The position numbers were made by a program, and so were the translations under genes. 53,253 nt of DNA. It comes from Fidelibacterota bacterium (lineage in GTDB: Bacteria; Fidelibacterota; UBA8477; JABMPR01). Where the stretch lies: contig JADHVL010000026.1 of NCBI GenBank assembly GCA_016784025.1, positions 1-53,253 of the forward strand, in the 5' to 3' direction. Shown here in pieces: positions 45,617-53,253 of this stretch; the first letter of the stretch is position 1; every line of letters starts with the position of its first letter. Under the pieces are notes generated by a model. It searched no databases. It had not been told where the DNA came from and saw nothing but the letters and a program-made list of their open reading frames with translations.

Positions 45617-46625
45617 AACGGCTCCTGATCACGGGCATTAAATATTCTGAAAAAGCTTTATCCAGATCGTGGTTGGCTGACCAACCCCAGTCAGCTCTGG
45701 CCTGATCGTCATTAATATCTTCAGGCCAGCTGTCAATGATAGACTGGCGATTATCGTGGATAATAAAATCTATATTGGCTTCTGGATAATAGGATTTAAC
45801 CTTGGATAAAAACTCCCCTGCCGAGGGATTAAAGGCTTTCACATTGTAAACCATCTTGGTCAGGGCATCCTTGGGTGCTGCCATGAGCATTTCGATGGCG
45901 ACAATGGCATCACTCATGGTCATAAATGGAATGGTGGCATCTTCCCGCACAAAGCAGCTGTAGTGTTCGCCCTTGGCAGCGGCATGGATCATTTCCGGTG
46001 CGTAGTCACTGGTTCCACCTGCTGGAAGCGTGTGAGCGCTGATAATTCCTGGGAACCTAATACTTCTAAAATCAACTAAACCTGCTGTGTCTGTCGTGGA
46101 GAGTCTTTTATAATAGTGGCTGTAGTAATCTCCCAGGCTTTCACAATAGAGTTTGTTACACCCATACATGGTTTGGGGATGACGGTAATCATCTTCACTA
46201 ATGGCACCCACTGAGGATTTCTCCTCAAGGGTTGGGATTCCATAAACTGCAATTGAGCTGGGAAAGAAAAATTTTACAGATTGACCATGACTCTGGGCTT
46301 GCTCCATGGCGAGATCCAGCAGATTCAGGGTACCATCCACATTCACTTCGTGGGCAATCACTGGCGAAAATTCTGCCCTGGTGCTCAATAGAGCGGCCAT
46401 GTGGTAAATAGCTTCGATTTGATATTGAGCGTTGATTCGATCCAACAGGTTATGATCCAGAATATTTCCTATGAGACAATCCAAAGTTCTTTCCTGAACA
46501 AAATCATCTGGCGTGCTTAGATCAATACCAATGAGATTGCGGATACCCTGATTGTAGAGAGAACTAACCAGACCATGACCGATTTCACCATTTACACCTG
46601 AAATCAAAATAATCGATTGACGCAT
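45603..46625 (-). CDS. tdh: L-threonine 3-dehydrogenase, epimerase-like (SDR) type
   Basis: A 340-residue extended short-chain dehydrogenase. [13 protein letters not shown] is the NAD-binding GxxGxxG motif, and [19 protein letters not shown] contains the catalytic Tyr of YxxxK-type enzymes, here read YGCNKL with Lys four residues on. The late region ([27 protein letters not shown]) is the block seen in the UDP-galactose-epimerase-like threonine dehydrogenases. It oxidises L-threonine to 2-amino-3-ketobutyrate, which kbl, overlapping its 3' end, splits to glycine and acetyl-CoA. The context makes this more likely than a sugar epimerase. Confidence 0.9.
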   Translation of the reverse strand: MRQSIILISGVNGEIGHGLVSSLYNQGIRNLIGIDLSTPDDFVQERTLDCLIGNILDHNLLDRINAQYQIEAIYHMAALLSTRAEFSPVIAHEVNVDGTLNLLDLAMEQAQSHGQSVKFFFPSSIAVYGIPTLEEKSSVGAISEDDYRHPQTMYGCNKLYCESLGDYYSHYYKRLSTTDTAGLVDFRSIRFPGIISAHTLPAGGTSDYAPEMIHAAAKGEHYSCFVREDATIPFMTMSDAIVAIEMLMAAPKDALTKMVYNVKAFNPSAGEFLSKVKSYYPEANIDFIIHDNRQSIIDSWPEDINDDQARADWGWSANHDLDKAFSEYLMPVIRSRYEHN

Positions 46626-46665
46626 ATACCTTCTCCAGAACGCTTGTTCTCATGATTTGAGAATA

Positions 46666-46703
46666 AATAAAAAAGTCCCCGGCTGGAGTCAGCGAGGGGA
46701 CTT
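46666..46703 (-). terminator. Rho-independent terminator of the lipoprotein gene
   Basis: AAGTCCCC/GGGGACTT stem on the minus strand with a 15-nt loop and a TTTTTTATT tail, 30 nt after the stop of the 46734-47225 gene. It separates it from the threonine-degradation pair. Confidence 0.85.
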
Positions 46704-46733
46704 AAAAGATGTGGTTTCAAAAAAAGGGCTGTA

Positions 46734-47225
46734 CTATTCGGTTGCAGCCTCATCCTTTGTCAAGTAGTCATTAATAGCTTCGTTAAAGGTTTCAAGCGCC
46801 TTCACAGGAAGATTATCGATGTTGTCGTTGATGCGACGGATAACCATGCGAGTACTACTGGCGTTGGTTTTCACAGTTGTCAGTTCTTTTTGCATGGTGT
46901 TAATTGATTTATCTACATACATTTGAGATGAGTCCATTTGTACAGTGAACTCAAGCATGAGGGAATTGATAGAATCTAACTGGGCAGTCATGACCAGTAA
47001 TGCAGCCCTATCTTCCATCAGAACAGAGTCGAGAACAGCACTCAAACTACCAGCGAGGTCTGAGACCAAGGCCTCTTTTTGTGCCTCACCTTGAGCCTGA
47101 ACATACTCAACTGTAGCCAGATTAAATTTTGCTGCACCACCCTCTGTAGGGAGAAAGCTCATTGTAGAACAAGATCCCAGAAGAATTGCAGCAAGTAAAA
47201 TTGAAAGTGTCATGAATTTGTTCAT
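46734..47225 (-). CDS. Coiled-coil lipoprotein of unknown function
   Basis: A 163-residue protein with a lipoprotein signal (MNKFMTLSILLAAILLGSCS, lipobox LLGSC at Cys19). The mature part has no Trp or Cys and is mostly helical, with heptad-like stretches (LSAVLDSVLMEDRAALLVMTAQLDSI, QMYVDKSINTMQKELTTVKT) that suggest a coiled-coil rod in the periplasm or on the outer membrane, like a Lpp- or ZapB-type spacer. It is not recognised as a known family. It stands alone, with its own terminator and a 177-bp upstream gap (47226-47402) in which no gene is seen. Confidence 0.8.
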   Translation of the reverse strand: MNKFMTLSILLAAILLGSCSTMSFLPTEGGAAKFNLATVEYVQAQGEAQKEALVSDLAGSLSAVLDSVLMEDRAALLVMTAQLDSINSLMLEFTVQMDSSQMYVDKSINTMQKELTTVKTNASSTRMVIRRINDNIDNLPVKALETFNEAINDYLTKDEAATE

Positions 47226-47402
47226 TTTATACCCCTTAAGTGGAAAGAGTGATGTGCGCTCAATGTGATCTGAGCCACACGTTATATGCTTTCGAAAAAA
47301 ATAGCTTTTGCCACCCGCAAGTCAAGGGAAAAGCAGAAATTATGCCATTTTCCATAAGATGAGAGAAGTCATTCTTCACACCATCTTGAAAGTACCTCTT
47401 TT

Positions 47403-48074
47403 TTAAAACTCCTTCTTGAGGAATATCCATTCACAAAGCTTCAAATTGAGTCCATTTAATATCAAAAGCGTGAGGGCACTGGTTAGATAATTCAAGGGGC
47501 TGATATGATATGCCTGCAACGAGATGATAAGCGACTTCAATATTTCAAAAATGTCCGGTCCAGTAGCATTGAAGCGCATGAGAAAGTAAACACCAAAAAG
47601 AGCATTGAGTCCCAATGCGAATACTATGAGTGCCTGAACACCTTTGCCAAGAAACATAAATAGGACAGGATATGCAATCAATGTTATACCTGACAAAACC
47701 CAGAGATAGGTAAATAGCGTTTTTAGGTCAAGATGATGAATAAAAGCCTTTAATGCTTCGGGGTATATGAGGCCTAGGCCAAAGCCTAGCACGACGATAT
47801 AGAGCATTCCTGCGCCCATGAATGCCCAGCCTGAGAGGAATCGTGCTCTGGCAATTCCAGCTCGACTAAAGGGCATGCTCAGTAGCTGCCGAAGACTGGT
47901 ATCATCTTGTATAAATACAAATACAGAAAAGATGAAGACAACGGGTGCACCTATTACAAAATAGCCATCATCCGCTTTGGGAAATAAAAGAATCAGGCTC
48001 ATGGATAGAATGGGCAATAGAAATAAATATTTATGCTTAATCAGAATCCAATCTCTTTTCATAATTTCAAACAT
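47403..48074 (-). CDS. ABC-2-type transporter permease subunit (putative)
   Basis: A 223-residue protein with about six hydrophobic helices and few conserved motifs. It begins MFEIMKRDWILIKHKYLFLL, typical of ABC-2 permease subunits, in which a short amphipathic cytosolic helix precedes TM1 (ILSMSLILLFP). Its function is inferred mainly from its place 3 nt downstream of an ABC ATPase gene in an operon headed by a YtrA-type regulator. The substrate is unknown; lipid, peptide or envelope-stress antibiotic export are typical of such systems. Confidence 0.75.
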   Translation of the reverse strand: MFEIMKRDWILIKHKYLFLLPILSMSLILLFPKADDGYFVIGAPVVFIFSVFVFIQDDTSLRQLLSMPFSRAGIARARFLSGWAFMGAGMLYIVVLGFGLGLIYPEALKAFIHHLDLKTLFTYLWVLSGITLIAYPVLFMFLGKGVQALIVFALGLNALFGVYFLMRFNATGPDIFEILKSLIISLQAYHISPLNYLTSALTLLILNGLNLKLCEWIFLKKEF

Positions 48075-48077
48075 AGC

Positions 48078-48932
48078 TCAATCTCCTTTCACCATGTGGA
48101 TCATTATATCTGCATAATTGGGTATTTCGGCTGGAGTATCAGCAGGAAGGCGTTCTTGAAGATTCCCAAAATCGGATGTTAGCAGAGAGTATCCAAAGGA
48201 TGTTGGTATGATGCCCTGGACAGCATCCAGAGATGAGACACCTGTGGGGAGGTCCTCCAGCTTCAATATGCGCCAATCATCACTGATTGTCTCCCGATTC
48301 TCGCTCATGAGGATTTGTCCCTGGTCAATGATGGTCAGGTAGTCCGCAATTCCATCCAGATCAGAAGTCACATGAGTTGAGAACAGTATGGATTTGCTTT
48401 CATCCCTAAGTTCTTCCTGAAGTAGCCCCATGACCTCATTTCTGGCCACAGGATCCAACCCAGCTGTGGGCTCATCCAATAAAATCAACTTGGCATTGTG
48501 GGAAAGTGCCAGTGCGATACCAAATTTGACTTTCATACCCTTCGATAATGTCTTGGTTTTCATTTTTTGATCAAGGTTAAATCTACTCATCAAGAGCTGA
48601 AATTTTGTCTCGTCCCAGTCTGAATACACCGAGGCAAAGGCTTCCTTTTGGGTTTTGAGCGAGAGGTCACCCATTCCTATTGGATCCTCCGAAAGATAGG
48701 CGATCTGGGATTTGGCCTGTGCTTCATCAGTCTGATGGTCGTAGCCAAATATTTGAATCTCACCATGAGCTTTTAAGAGTTGGTTCATGATGGTTTTGAA
48801 AAGGGTGGTCTTTCCAGCACCATTCTTCCCTACCAGACCCATGATATATCCCTGTGGCAATTCCAGGTTGATATTTTCCAGGGAGAACTTTGAAAAGGAT
48901 TTTGTCAATCCGGTGATGTGTAGCGCATTCAT
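48078..48932 (-). CDS. ABC transporter ATP-binding protein (YtrB-like)
   Basis: A 284-residue nucleotide-binding subunit. GLVGKNGAGKTTLFKTI is the Walker A, LSKGMKVKFGIALALS the ABC signature, LILLDEPTAGLDP the Walker B with catalytic Glu, and ILFSTHVTSD the switch His. A C-terminal tail of about 70 residues follows the ATPase core. It lies directly between the GntR regulator (abutting; the regulator's stop and this start are adjacent) and the permease gene. It ends in TGA. It resembles YtrB/BcrA-type systems. Confidence 0.95.
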   Translation of the reverse strand: MNALHITGLTKSFSKFSLENINLELPQGYIMGLVGKNGAGKTTLFKTIMNQLLKAHGEIQIFGYDHQTDEAQAKSQIAYLSEDPIGMGDLSLKTQKEAFASVYSDWDETKFQLLMSRFNLDQKMKTKTLSKGMKVKFGIALALSHNAKLILLDEPTAGLDPVARNEVMGLLQEELRDESKSILFSTHVTSDLDGIADYLTIIDQGQILMSENRETISDDWRILKLEDLPTGVSSLDAVQGIIPTSFGYSLLTSDFGNLQERLPADTPAEIPNYADIMIHMVKGD

Positions 48933-49307
48933 TTATTCACCTCCATAAATGAGATCGAGCATGACGTGCATGTCTTCAAGTTTGATTCCCAGAGATCTGG
49001 CTTCTTTGACTGCCTGGGACAGAATTTTTTCCACCTCTCTCATTTTCTTCTCAGTGAGCAATTCCTGACTCTGTTCAGCGACAAAACTGCCCTTCCCGCC
49101 TACTGTATTGATAAAGCCATCTCTTTCCAGTTCATCATAAGCCCGTTTGGTTGTGATAACACTGATCTGTAGATCAACGGCTAGCTTTCGAATGGATGGT
49201 AATGCAGATCCAGGGGGTAATTTTCCAGCAATTATCTGTTTCTGGACCTGCTTCACGACTTGCTCATAAATCGGTGTAGGATCGGCATTTGAAATAATAA
49301 TTTTCAT
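48933..49307 (-). CDS. GntR-family regulator, YtrA subfamily
   Basis: A 124-residue short GntR regulator. MKIIISNADPTPIYEQVVKQ is the typical YtrA start, followed by the winged helix-turn-helix (LPPGSALPSIRKLAVDLQIS, then VITTKRAYDELERDGFI and a GKGSFVA wing). The C-terminal extension is only about 45 residues of helices, so there is no effector domain as in longer GntR types. The ATG at 49307 is chosen by family start; one 10 codons upstream (49337) would leave almost no leader after the predicted promoter. It likely represses its own operon with the ABC genes. Confidence 0.92.
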   Translation of the reverse strand: MKIIISNADPTPIYEQVVKQVQKQIIAGKLPPGSALPSIRKLAVDLQISVITTKRAYDELERDGFINTVGGKGSFVAEQSQELLTEKKMREVEKILSQAVKEARSLGIKLEDMHVMLDLIYGGE

Positions 49308-49345
49308 GACATTGGGTCTCTTGTTAATACTGTTCATGTCTTATA

Positions 49346-49379
49346 TATACAGTATACTCTTTTGAGGTTTATTGTGCAA
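49346..49379 (-). promoter_or_regulatory. Promoter and palindromic operator of the YtrA-type operon
   Basis: On the minus strand TTGCAC (49374-49379), a 17-nt spacer and TATACT (49351-49356) make a near-consensus sigma-70 promoter. The palindrome TATAC-A-GTATA (49346-49356) covers the -10 element and is a good candidate site for the GntR regulator. Confidence 0.65.
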
Positions 49380-49464
49380 GCATTTTTTTGATTTCTTAGA
49401 TTGGATTTTGGCAGGCTACTCTTTATTCTTTGCCCCAAATCACTTATTGAAAGAGGAATTGAAT

Positions 49465-50454
49465 ATGGAATATCGTCGGTTAGGAAGCTCAGGTTTAAAA
49501 GTAAGCACTTTGTCATTTGGTTCATGGGTCACCTTTAAGGCTCAGGTTGATCTGCCCCTGGCTGTAGACATGATGAAAACAGCTTACGATGAGGGTGTGA
49601 ATTTTTTTGATAATGCAGAAGTATATGCTGACGGTGCCTCAGAAGAGATCATGGGTGATGCACTCAAGCAACTGGGTTGGAGCCGAGACACTTTTATTGT
49701 TTCCTCTAAGGCTTTCTGGGGAGGGCAGCTACCTACTCAGAGAGGATTAAGCCGTAAACATCTTACAGATTCCTGTCATGCTGCTCTGGGCAGACTCAAA
49801 GTAGACTATCTCGATCTATTCTTCTGTCACAGACCTGATGAATCCACACCTATTGAGGAAACTGTGCGTGTCATGACTGATCTAATTCATCAGGGTAAAG
49901 TTTTGTATTGGGGAACTTCTGAGTGGAGCGCTCAGCAAATCATGGAAGCTTATGGGATTGCCCGTCAATATGGACTTATCCCCCCAACCATGGAGCAACC
50001 TGAATACAATATGTTCCGTCGAGATTATGTTGAATCTGATTATCGACGGCTCTATGCAGAAATTGGTCTGGGTACCACTATCTGGTCGCCGCTTGCCTCA
50101 GGATTACTCACAGGGAAATACAGCCAGGGAATCCCTGATGATGCCAGGGTCAATCTCCCTGGATATGGCTGGTTAAAAAGGATTGTCGAATCTCCAGAGG
50201 GTCAGGCGAAAATTCAGAAGGCTATTAAGCTTCAGGAGATAGCCAACGATATTGGACACTCCCTGACAAATATGTCATTGGCCTGGTGCGCCGCCAATCC
50301 CAATGTGAGTACCGTTATCCTGGGTGCTTCAAAAATGTCCCAATTGACAGATAATTTAAAGGCTCTGGATGCCTTGCCAGCTTTAACGCCTGAAGTGATG
50401 GAAAAAATTGAGGCAGTTCTCGGCAATAAGCCAGCCCCACCTCCGCAGTTTTAG
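49465..50454 (+). CDS. Aldo/keto reductase, Kv-beta-like (AKR6 type)
   Basis: A 329-residue NADPH-dependent reductase with a TIM barrel. EYRRLGSSGLKVSTLSFGSW is the N-terminal block of Kv-beta/YghZ-like AKRs. The catalytic tetrad is visible: Asp in NFFDNAEVYADG, Tyr in the same block, Lys in VSSKAFWGG and His in FFCHRPDES. The NADPH-binding end is VSTVILGASKMSQLTDNL. The start 49465 has AGAGGA 7 nt upstream and matches the family N-terminus; upstream codons in the same frame are not family-like. Substrates are unknown carbonyls. It is divergent from the YtrA-type operon, and its 3' end faces the usher-like gene 13 nt away. Confidence 0.92.
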   Translation: MEYRRLGSSGLKVSTLSFGSWVTFKAQVDLPLAVDMMKTAYDEGVNFFDNAEVYADGASEEIMGDALKQLGWSRDTFIVSSKAFWGGQLPTQRGLSRKHLTDSCHAALGRLKVDYLDLFFCHRPDESTPIEETVRVMTDLIHQGKVLYWGTSEWSAQQIMEAYGIARQYGLIPPTMEQPEYNMFRRDYVESDYRRLYAEIGLGTTIWSPLASGLLTGKYSQGIPDDARVNLPGYGWLKRIVESPEGQAKIQKAIKLQEIANDIGHSLTNMSLAWCAANPNVSTVILGASKMSQLTDNLKALDALPALTPEVMEKIEAVLGNKPAPPPQF

Positions 50455-50467
50455 AGGAAAAACAGGA

Positions 50468-53068
50468 TTATTCCAAGATGAAGTTCAGGTCTTCGACATA
50501 ATCTCCGTCAGAGCTTCCTAGGACATAGAAAAGAAGCTTTTCAGGAGTTGATTGGACCCCCAGAAATTCCAATTGGCTTTCATCCACCCAGGCTTCATAC
50601 TCGCCAGGTGGAACCTCCATGGAGTAATAAGAACCATCGGCAAAAGTGCGCAACATAGATTCATATGATCCATCTATCTTTCGAAGGTGAATTTTAAGCC
50701 CTGCTACTGGAATAAATTCATCGCCCCTAACCTTGTATACACGTCCCTCGATGATACCTGTGGTATAGAAGGGCACATCTATTCGCTTTATTCGATTGGG
50801 GTCTGTTATGACAGAAAATTTAGGTTTGCTCGAAACCAAAATGGGATTGTTAATTCTGGCTTCATTCACTCGAAAATTGTATCGACGATAGGGTTGGAGT
50901 TGAGTGAGTCTGGTAATCCCTGATTTGGTTACCAATCGGCTGGAAGACTGCTCTATGGTGACAGCATTTCCTGGAATTATTTTCTCGTCCAGATCAAAGG
51001 TGCCAGAATTATTCTCGTCCTCAAACATTCGAATACTCACTCCAGATCGTCCCACTTGTTGTCGGCTATCCCAGATGACTTGTCCGTTGGTCCTGTCAAG
51101 ACCTGCTGACCCACGCAATGTTTGGGTGAAGGATGGCGAGGAACGGGTGCTTCTGAGAGTAGATGTGGAGCGAATCGCATCCAGATCCCATGTTAATCCC
51201 ATTTCGAAGAAATAGGTATCCTGATTCAGATCATATGAGGTTAGTAATTGAGTCTTTAACTTGGAGGAGAACTGTTTAATAAATTGAAATTTTACTTCTT
51301 CTGCCCTACCCATAGAACTATTGATACTGAGATCAGTCCGGAAATAACTTCCTCTTAAAAGATAGTGAAATGAAGGTAGTCTAGGAATCAGATATACAGC
51401 TCCAAGAATGACCTCACTGGCAATTTGGTGTCCTGTGGGCGAAAAATTATGCTGTTCATTTAAGCCATAACGAAACCGAAATCCGCGCAGGAATTGATTG
51501 ACATCCAGTTTGATATCCAGTTGATCATTGTCTTCTCGATTCACCCATCTCAATGAACTTCTGCCTGTAAAGCGCATAGTTCCCATTCTAAAAGGATAAA
51601 AGAGATTCATATTGAAATTCTGTTTCACACCGAAGGGGTTGTAGATATCCTGTTTATCGAAATAAGTGTGGTCCAATGAAAATGAAGATGCATTGGGACC
51701 AACTCCACGGACAGATAGTCGGTAGAAATTCTCAAGCACAGCATCCAGACTTACCAGCATATCGCCAGCTACTCTGGATGATAATTTTGTGTTAAAAATA
51801 GGTCTATCCCCATTGCTGTTTTCGAAATATTCCACACCTAAACTACCGGTTAACCAGTTGGTCATCCCAAAAGATAAATTCCCAGTGGAAGTATTCAGTT
51901 GGTCCTCCCAACCTAGAGATTCAGAGGCAATTCGGCCTCCTGATACATCATATCGAAAGTCTCCAACTGGTAGAAAATGGAAGGGAATCTGAACACGTCG
52001 TTCCAATTCAATGACACGACCCTGTTTTCCAAATATCCTCAGCATGAATTCGGAAGTACCGTAGTTCAGCGGCACCATAAAGCGATAATAACCAATATCA
52101 TCTGCCTGTATCACTTCAAGCAAGCGACCATCCTGATACAGCTCGACTTCAGCTTCTGGATCGGTAGTACCATCTATGGAGTAGCTATCGTAGCTTCGTA
52201 AGGGAATCAGGGATTGGTTCGTCACCGTTATACCCTGGAAGGTTGCATTGGTTAGTCCAGAAGCGCTCTGCTGTCCCAGTGTAACCGTGGAAAACCACGG
52301 TTGAATTTCATTGGCATAGCGCCAGCGCACATTGGTTCCCTCCAGTACTGTCGTGTCTTTATTAACCGTTGTAATGAGGGTACCTTGAACATCTCCATAG
52401 AGGATTTCTCCACCTAAGTTTAAATTCAGATTACCATATTGTCTTTCTGAAGACACGGTGCTTAGTAGGGAGTAGTCAAAAAGAGCGCCATCAAGAATAC
52501 GTGGATCTCGATCCAGAAGAAGGTCATATTGCTCATCAGATGATGGGTTGGATCTAGCTCTAAGCGCCTCCTTGTTACGTTGTGAATGTCGTTTCACTAT
52601 GGGGAGTTGATGTTTGGTAATCAGGCGAATGGATAGTCTTGAGAGATCTACAATTAATTCCAACCCAAAAACTTCTTTAAAAATTTCCGGGGTAAGAAAA
52701 AAATCGAGTTCCTTTATTTTGTAATTGTTTACATCGAGTTGGAAGACATCACTTCCAACTGTGGCCTGTCTGCTGCTAAAATCCAGCGAATAGCGATTGC
52801 CCTTTGTTAGAAAAAAGCCGCCAATAGACAACCTGGATGGATCAAATTCATAGTTAACACCAAAGATATCAAAAAGTTCTGTCAGTGGCAGGTAGAACCG
52901 TTCACCTGTGTAATAGGCGATAACAATCTCATCAATTACTCCAAGATACCTGACTGAGAGATAAACTTCTTCTTCAATTGTTTCAACAGAATCCTTCTGG
53001 AACAGAGGGGTTCCAAGGAGTGAGTTAAAACATAATAAAAGGAAGACTAAATGGAGGTATGGCTTCAC
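50468..53068 (-). CDS. Usher-like outer-membrane protein with C-terminal carboxypeptidase-regulatory-like domains
   Basis: An 866-residue exported protein (signal MKPYLHLVFLLLCFNSLLGT; start codon GTG). The middle region resembles FimD/PapC ushers: Tyr/Arg-rich strands, PWFSTVTLGQQSASGL, then IDGTTDPEAEVELYQDGRLLE and DIGYYRFMVPLNYGTSEFMLRIFGKQGRVIELERRVQIPF, matching the usher plug and middle motif, then many aromatic barrel strands. The C-terminal 200 residues have an SdrD-like acidic EDENNSGTFDLDE loop and a carboxypeptidase-regulatory-like fold (GRVYKVRGDEFIPVAGLKIHL to VPPGEYEAWVDES). No chaperone or pilin gene is near, so it may secrete or display a different partner. Confidence is moderate for the usher relation. 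Confidence 0.75.
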   Translation of the reverse strand: MKPYLHLVFLLLCFNSLLGTPLFQKDSVETIEEEVYLSVRYLGVIDEIVIAYYTGERFYLPLTELFDIFGVNYEFDPSRLSIGGFFLTKGNRYSLDFSSRQATVGSDVFQLDVNNYKIKELDFFLTPEIFKEVFGLELIVDLSRLSIRLITKHQLPIVKRHSQRNKEALRARSNPSSDEQYDLLLDRDPRILDGALFDYSLLSTVSSERQYGNLNLNLGGEILYGDVQGTLITTVNKDTTVLEGTNVRWRYANEIQPWFSTVTLGQQSASGLTNATFQGITVTNQSLIPLRSYDSYSIDGTTDPEAEVELYQDGRLLEVIQADDIGYYRFMVPLNYGTSEFMLRIFGKQGRVIELERRVQIPFHFLPVGDFRYDVSGGRIASESLGWEDQLNTSTGNLSFGMTNWLTGSLGVEYFENSNGDRPIFNTKLSSRVAGDMLVSLDAVLENFYRLSVRGVGPNASSFSLDHTYFDKQDIYNPFGVKQNFNMNLFYPFRMGTMRFTGRSSLRWVNREDNDQLDIKLDVNQFLRGFRFRYGLNEQHNFSPTGHQIASEVILGAVYLIPRLPSFHYLLRGSYFRTDLSINSSMGRAEEVKFQFIKQFSSKLKTQLLTSYDLNQDTYFFEMGLTWDLDAIRSTSTLRSTRSSPSFTQTLRGSAGLDRTNGQVIWDSRQQVGRSGVSIRMFEDENNSGTFDLDEKIIPGNAVTIEQSSSRLVTKSGITRLTQLQPYRRYNFRVNEARINNPILVSSKPKFSVITDPNRIKRIDVPFYTTGIIEGRVYKVRGDEFIPVAGLKIHLRKIDGSYESMLRTFADGSYYSMEVPPGEYEAWVDESQLEFLGVQSTPEKLLFYVLGSSDGDYVEDLNFILE

Positions 53069-53097
53069 TTATAGCTTATTAAACTTACCCCGAGCTT

Positions 53098-53187
53098 TCA
53101 CCGTAGGGGCTGATACTGTAAGTCATTTGAACATTTGGCACAGTTTGGACAATAAAATAAGAGAGACTTCCTTGGCTTCCTAATCAT
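53098..53187 (-). CDS. Possible 29-residue Cys-containing leader peptide
   Basis: A short reading frame, MIRKPRKSLLFYCPNCAKCS then NDLQYQPLR and TGA, lies 29 nt upstream of the usher-like gene. Its ribosome binding site AGGAGG sits 10 nt before the ATG, partly in a hairpin (53191-53211). The Cys-Pro-Asn-Cys motif with a third Cys is suggestive of metal or redox binding, but the frame is too short for family assignment. It may be a true leader peptide, a remnant, or chance. Confidence 0.3.
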   Translation of the reverse strand: MIRKPRKSLLFYCPNCAKCSNDLQYQPLR

Positions 53188-53190
53188 GTT

Positions 53191-53211
53191 GCGGACACCT
53201 CCTGGTGTCGC
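53191..53211 (-). promoter_or_regulatory. Hairpin holding the ribosome binding site of the leader peptide
   Basis: GCGACACC-AGGA-GGTGTCCGC (minus strand) pairs over 6-8 bp with one bulge. Its loop plus the first stem bases spell AGGAGG, so the site may be partly hidden and controlled. Confidence 0.4.
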
Positions 53212-53226
53212 TGTTTGAGATTGATT

Positions 53227-53251
53227 CGCTTGCGCCCTGCAAGCGTTTTTT
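53227..53251 (+). terminator. Rho-independent terminator on the plus strand
   Basis: CGCTTGC-GCCCT-GCAAGCG followed by six Ts at the right edge of the window. It points rightward, with no plus-strand gene visible upstream in 53069-53226; it may end a small RNA or a readthrough transcript. Confidence 0.75.
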
Positions 53252-53253
53252 GT

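Noticed and set aside
53098..53187. Leader peptide as a fragment of a zinc-ribbon gene truncated at the window edge
   Set aside because: It has its own start and stop codons inside the window; only a weak small-ORF call is justified.

Overview
The window looks like a chromosomal segment from a Gram-negative bacterium of the FCB superphylum, most likely Marinimicrobia/SAR406-like or a near relative. Three large exported proteins end in a Por/type IX-style sorting domain built around YPNPFN and finishing in LLLK. Outer-membrane genes are common (BamA-like barrel, usher-like barrel, TolC, RND efflux, Lgt, lipoproteins), and lineage-neutral genes (EF-Tu, CysS, Ddl) look ordinary. Taxonomy is inference; no rRNA is present. 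Nearly all genes lie on the minus strand.

Layout. 1-0.7 kb: the conserved Thr-Tyr-Gly-Thr tRNA cluster leading into tuf. 0.7-5.7 kb: an lgt / metal-permease / ddl / cysS operon. 5.9-8.0 kb: a DUF35 zinc-ribbon protein paired with a thiolase-fold protein that lacks the nucleophilic cysteine. 8.2-11.7 kb: outer-membrane barrel, TlpA-like lipoprotein and a YheT-type hydrolase. 11.8-14.5 kb: an exported class II glutamine-amidotransferase-like protein and a class V aminotransferase. 14.6-20.3 kb: a MITE-like element and two large tandem paralogous secreted proteins. 20.4-26.8 kb: a TetR-TolC-MFP-RND efflux operon with candidate operators. 26.8-31.1 kb: histone-deacetylase-like enzyme, DASS transporter, and BlaR1/BlaI-like pair. 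31.1-39.5 kb: a gene remnant, then penicillin-binding protein 1C and a thioester alpha-2-macroglobulin. 39.9-44.3 kb: FAD/Fe-S oxidase, Ppx/GppA phosphatase and SixA-like phosphatase. 44.4-46.6 kb: threonine-to-glycine catabolic pair. 46.7-50.5 kb: lipoprotein, YtrA-type ABC operon and aldo/keto reductase. 50.5-53.2 kb: an usher-like outer-membrane protein with a structured leader.

The main discovery is the twin genes at 14879-17485 and 17701-20322. A plain ORF reading begins both after a TGA stop and loses the signal peptide. Reading upstream shows a good ribosome binding site, a signal peptide, and an in-frame TGA at codon 37 in both paralogs. The TGA sits where an Omp28/thioredoxin-like fold has the first Cys of CxxC, giving U-P-S-C and U-P-G-C. 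An identical GCCCC-GCA-GGGGC hairpin follows 10 nt after each TGA. I interpret both as selenocysteine-containing, secreted, FG-GAP-repeat redox proteins. TGA is an ordinary stop for several neighbours (lgt, the TetR gene, the ABC ATPase), which argues against a changed genetic code.

Other points of interest are the secreted Ntn-type amidotransferase whose signal peptide ends at its catalytic Cys, the Cys-less thiolase/DUF35 pair, a decayed duplicate of the oxidase 3' end, and several palindromic or MITE-like intergenic repeats. No CRISPR array, prophage or transposase was seen.
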